Positions 62,473 to 64,000 of a stretch of 64,000 nucleotides of DNA are shown piece by piece. Position numbers and translations under genes: made by a program. The number at the start of each line of letters is the position of its first letter. Position 1 is the first letter of the stretch. Origin of the DNA: UBA2336 sp037443645 (lineage in GTDB: Bacteria > Bacteroidota > Bacteroidia > Cytophagales > Cyclobacteriaceae); assembly GCA_037443645.1 (NCBI GenBank), contig JBBINY010000004.1:1-64000 (forward strand), in the 5' to 3' direction. The notes under the pieces are model-generated. The model was not told where the DNA came from. It was given only the letters and a program-made list of their open reading frames with translations, and did not search any database.

Positions 62473-62513
62473 ATTTTTTGCAATTTCCGGTAAAAACCTT
62501 ACATGCCCTGTGC

Positions 62514-63287
62514 CTACCGGATCAGCCGGTTTGTTACGCGCCATTTCCGATATACCCAAAGGGTGGCACTTAGAATAATGAGGGCTATGAATTGCGAATT
62601 CGAAAGATAACCGTCAATGATGAACCCCCTGGTTGCATCGCCTCTGAAATACTCCAGCAGGAAGCGCCCCCCTGCATACAGTGCCAGGTACAGCAAAAAC
62701 AACTGGCCGTAAAATGTGCGGTGCCTGCGCACATACAGCAATACCATGATCACCACCAGAATGTAACCGGCTTCCATAAGCTGGGTTGGATACAGGGGCG
62801 TGTTCAGCGGCCGGGCCTGGCAGGCCGGGTTGGTAAACGTAACACCAAAGAAAGCGGTAGTCGGTTTACCGTAGCAACATCCTGCCATAAAGCACCCCAC
62901 CCTGCCGAACATGTGCACCAGGCACGTTACAACGGCCATGATGTCGAGCATGGGGTAAACCGGCAGGTTGTTCTTCCGGAAATACCACAGCATGGTGGGC
63001 ACGGCAAACAGAAACGACCCATAAAACACAAACCCGCTGCCGGTAAACAGTTGTTTTACGTTGTGTGCATAGCGTGAAGGGTCTTCAAAAAACAAAAACA
63101 CTTTACCACCTACGAACGCTGCTGTAAATAGCAGAAGAAAAAGATTATTGACCTGATCAAACGTAAGGTTTACCTCGCGCCTACCTTGTACAACCAGATA
63201 AGCTATGCCGCAAACCACACCCACGGCAATCATAAACCCGTAGGTATAGATTCTGAAACTTCCGAAATCAAACAATACAGGGTGCAT
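62514..63287 (-). CDS. lgt: Prolipoprotein diacylglyceryl transferase
   Basis: 257 residues, about seven TM segments. Lgt signature HMFGRVGCFMAGCCYGKPT, N-terminal PVLFDFGSFRIYTYGFMIAVG, the GGKVFLFFEDP region and EYFRGD near the C-terminus. It transfers diacylglycerol from phosphatidylglycerol to the lipobox Cys of prolipoproteins at the inner membrane, which the several lipoproteins in this window need. It starts 35 bp after the stop of the sugar dehydrogenase-like gene; its 3' end abuts the duplicated adhesin fragment. Confidence 0.95.
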   Translation of the reverse strand: MHPVLFDFGSFRIYTYGFMIAVGVVCGIAYLVVQGRREVNLTFDQVNNLFLLLFTAAFVGGKVFLFFEDPSRYAHNVKQLFTGSGFVFYGSFLFAVPTMLWYFRKNNLPVYPMLDIMAVVTCLVHMFGRVGCFMAGCCYGKPTTAFFGVTFTNPACQARPLNTPLYPTQLMEAGYILVVIMVLLYVRRHRTFYGQLFLLYLALYAGGRFLLEYFRGDATRGFIIDGYLSNSQFIALIILSATLWVYRKWRVTNRLIR

Positions 63288-63322
63288 CGCAATCCGTTAA
63301 GAAGTTCAGATGCTGAAACCGT

Positions 63323-64000
63323 TTAAGGTGCGTAGGTAATGCGATAAATAACATTGGCATGGTCATCTGAAACAAGTAACGAGCCGTCATTCAACACCAG
63401 TACATCCACCGGCCGGCCCCACACTTTTTGTGTGGCATCGTCCATCCACCCGCTGGCAAAGGTCTCGTAGCTCACCGCCTTCGAATTATTTTCCACGCGC
63501 ACCAGGCTCACGCGGTAACCGATTTTTTTCGAACGGTTCCACGAGCCGTGCTCGGCAATAAACAATTGGTTTTTGTACTGACCCGGAAACATGTTGCCGG
63601 TATAAAATTTCAATCCAAGCGGGGCAACGTGCGGCCCCAGGTTTTGGGCCGGAGCAACAAAGGCACTGCAGGGCTTTTTATTGCCGAACTCAGGGTCTTT
63701 AATGGTACCCCCGTGGCAATACGGGTAACCGAAGTTCATCCCGGCACGCGGTGCGTAGTTCAGTTCGCACGGGGGCAGGTCATCGCCCATCATGTCGCGG
63801 CCGTTGTCGGTAAACCACATCGCTTTGGTTTCCGGGTGCCAGGTAAATCCCACCGTGTTGCGCACACCGCTCGCAAAAATTTCGCGTCCGCTGCCATCAG
63901 GGTTGATGCGTGTGATCGAAGCAAAAATTTCGTCCGACTCACAAATGTTGCAGGGGGCGCCCACCGGCACGTATAATTTTCCATCGGGCCCGAAGGCAAT
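63323..64000 (-). CDS. PQQ-type sugar (sorbosone/glucose) dehydrogenase-like, 5' end outside window
   Basis: The 225 C-terminal codons of a six-bladed beta-propeller of the soluble glucose/sorbosone dehydrogenase family: FGPDGKLYVPVGAPCNIC, SGREIFASGVRNTVGFTWHP, WFTDNGRDMMGDDLPP, GMNFGYPYCHGG, LFIAEHGSWNRS and GRPVDVLVLNDGSLLVSDDHANVIYR. The paired Cys around NIC and PPCE and the AEHGSWNR motif are typical of the sorbosone-dehydrogenase-like branch. It would oxidise sugars in the periplasm with PQQ, but the cofactor-binding N-terminal part is not visible. Confidence 0.85.
   Translation of the reverse strand: MAFGPDGKLYVPVGAPCNICESDEIFASITRINPDGSGREIFASGVRNTVGFTWHPETKAMWFTDNGRDMMGDDLPPCELNYAPRAGMNFGYPYCHGGTIKDPEFGNKKPCSAFVAPAQNLGPHVAPLGLKFYTGNMFPGQYKNQLFIAEHGSWNRSKKIGYRVSLVRVENNSKAVSYETFASGWMDDATQKVWGRPVDVLVLNDGSLLVSDDHANVIYRITYAP

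Larger units (their letters stand above)
61866..62483 (-). pseudogene. Internal fragment of the T9SS adhesin gene (duplicate)
   Basis: An open stretch of 205 codons whose body is identical to adhesin residues about 190-380. It has neither the signal peptide nor the T9SS domain. No ATG is available at the 5' end: the frame opens at a TTG (62483) shortly after an in-frame TAA, then runs through a (TC)8 tract. The 3' end closes with a few foreign codons (VQKL). As it stands it should not make a secreted protein. It directly follows lgt, so read-through transcription is possible. Confidence 0.8.

Noticed and set aside
1..64000. tRNA genes, rRNA and prophage or plasmid functions
   Set aside because: Gaps between genes are mostly under 150 bp and show no T-loop-like GGTTCGAATCC pattern; no integrase, portal, terminase or replication-initiator motifs were seen.

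Overview
The window reads as chromosomal DNA of a Bacteroidota bacterium, most likely of the order Cytophagales. Evidence: C-terminal type IX secretion (T9SS) sorting domains on two proteins, a DUF1800/DUF1501 pair, a serine-palmitoyltransferase-like enzyme (bacterial sphingolipids), a small histone-H1-like protein, starts without strong Shine-Dalgarno sequences, and -7 boxes of the TAnnTTTG type upstream of several genes. I see no rRNA, tRNA, CRISPR array, insertion sequence or phage gene. Most of the window is ordinary housekeeping DNA in short operons. The accessory signals sit at the two ends.

Left end (1-5100, all minus strand): a TIR/TolB-like/TPR membrane protein, then a small precursor peptide with six F-K-K-[R/Q] units, then a GrrM/OscB-like radical SAM/SPASM maturase, then a Tat-type M19 dipeptidase cut by the window edge. 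I read this as a multi-core cyclophane (three-residue crosslink) RiPP locus. It has a non-glycine-rich precursor, and its TIR+TPR protein recalls the separate TIR-like and TPR proteins of actinobacterial Fxs loci. This is the best candidate for an undescribed system here.

5200-25000: a lipoprotein phosphoesterase; two amidohydrolase genes whose chains partly lack the metal-binding HxH; an orphan C-terminal transketolase half and a decayed arsenate-reductase/phosphatase remnant; a compact serine pathway (SerB-SerA fusion plus SerC); an ECF sigma/putative anti-sigma/Spy-like envelope operon with a beta-barrel gene; an M1 peptidase; ligA and dapA; the histone-H1-like gene; and the sphingolipid-type aminotransferase.

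25000-48600: accC-DUF1015-maf-CPBP protease operon; a surface-glycan group (GT2, methyltransferase, GT90); ppa; sdaAB-tolC-hlyD; thyA; a lipoprotein; DUF4159; alaS-gatB-TlpA-like operon; twin M23 peptidases; CapA-like protein, MerR regulator and dprA.

48600-64000: TPR protein, HMG-CoA lyase, a four-gene secreted/outer-membrane operon (DUF1800, DUF1501 with T9SS domain, beta-barrel, lipoprotein-like), murB, a 16-residue Lys/Ala peptide gene, dCMP deaminase, DUF2911, and a T9SS adhesin. An exact 577-bp internal piece of the adhesin gene is repeated next to lgt, on the far side of an outer-membrane-protein gene, with a (GA)8 tract at the junction. The window ends inside a PQQ-type sugar dehydrogenase gene. 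All assignments come from reading motifs and family resemblance by eye; no database search was run.
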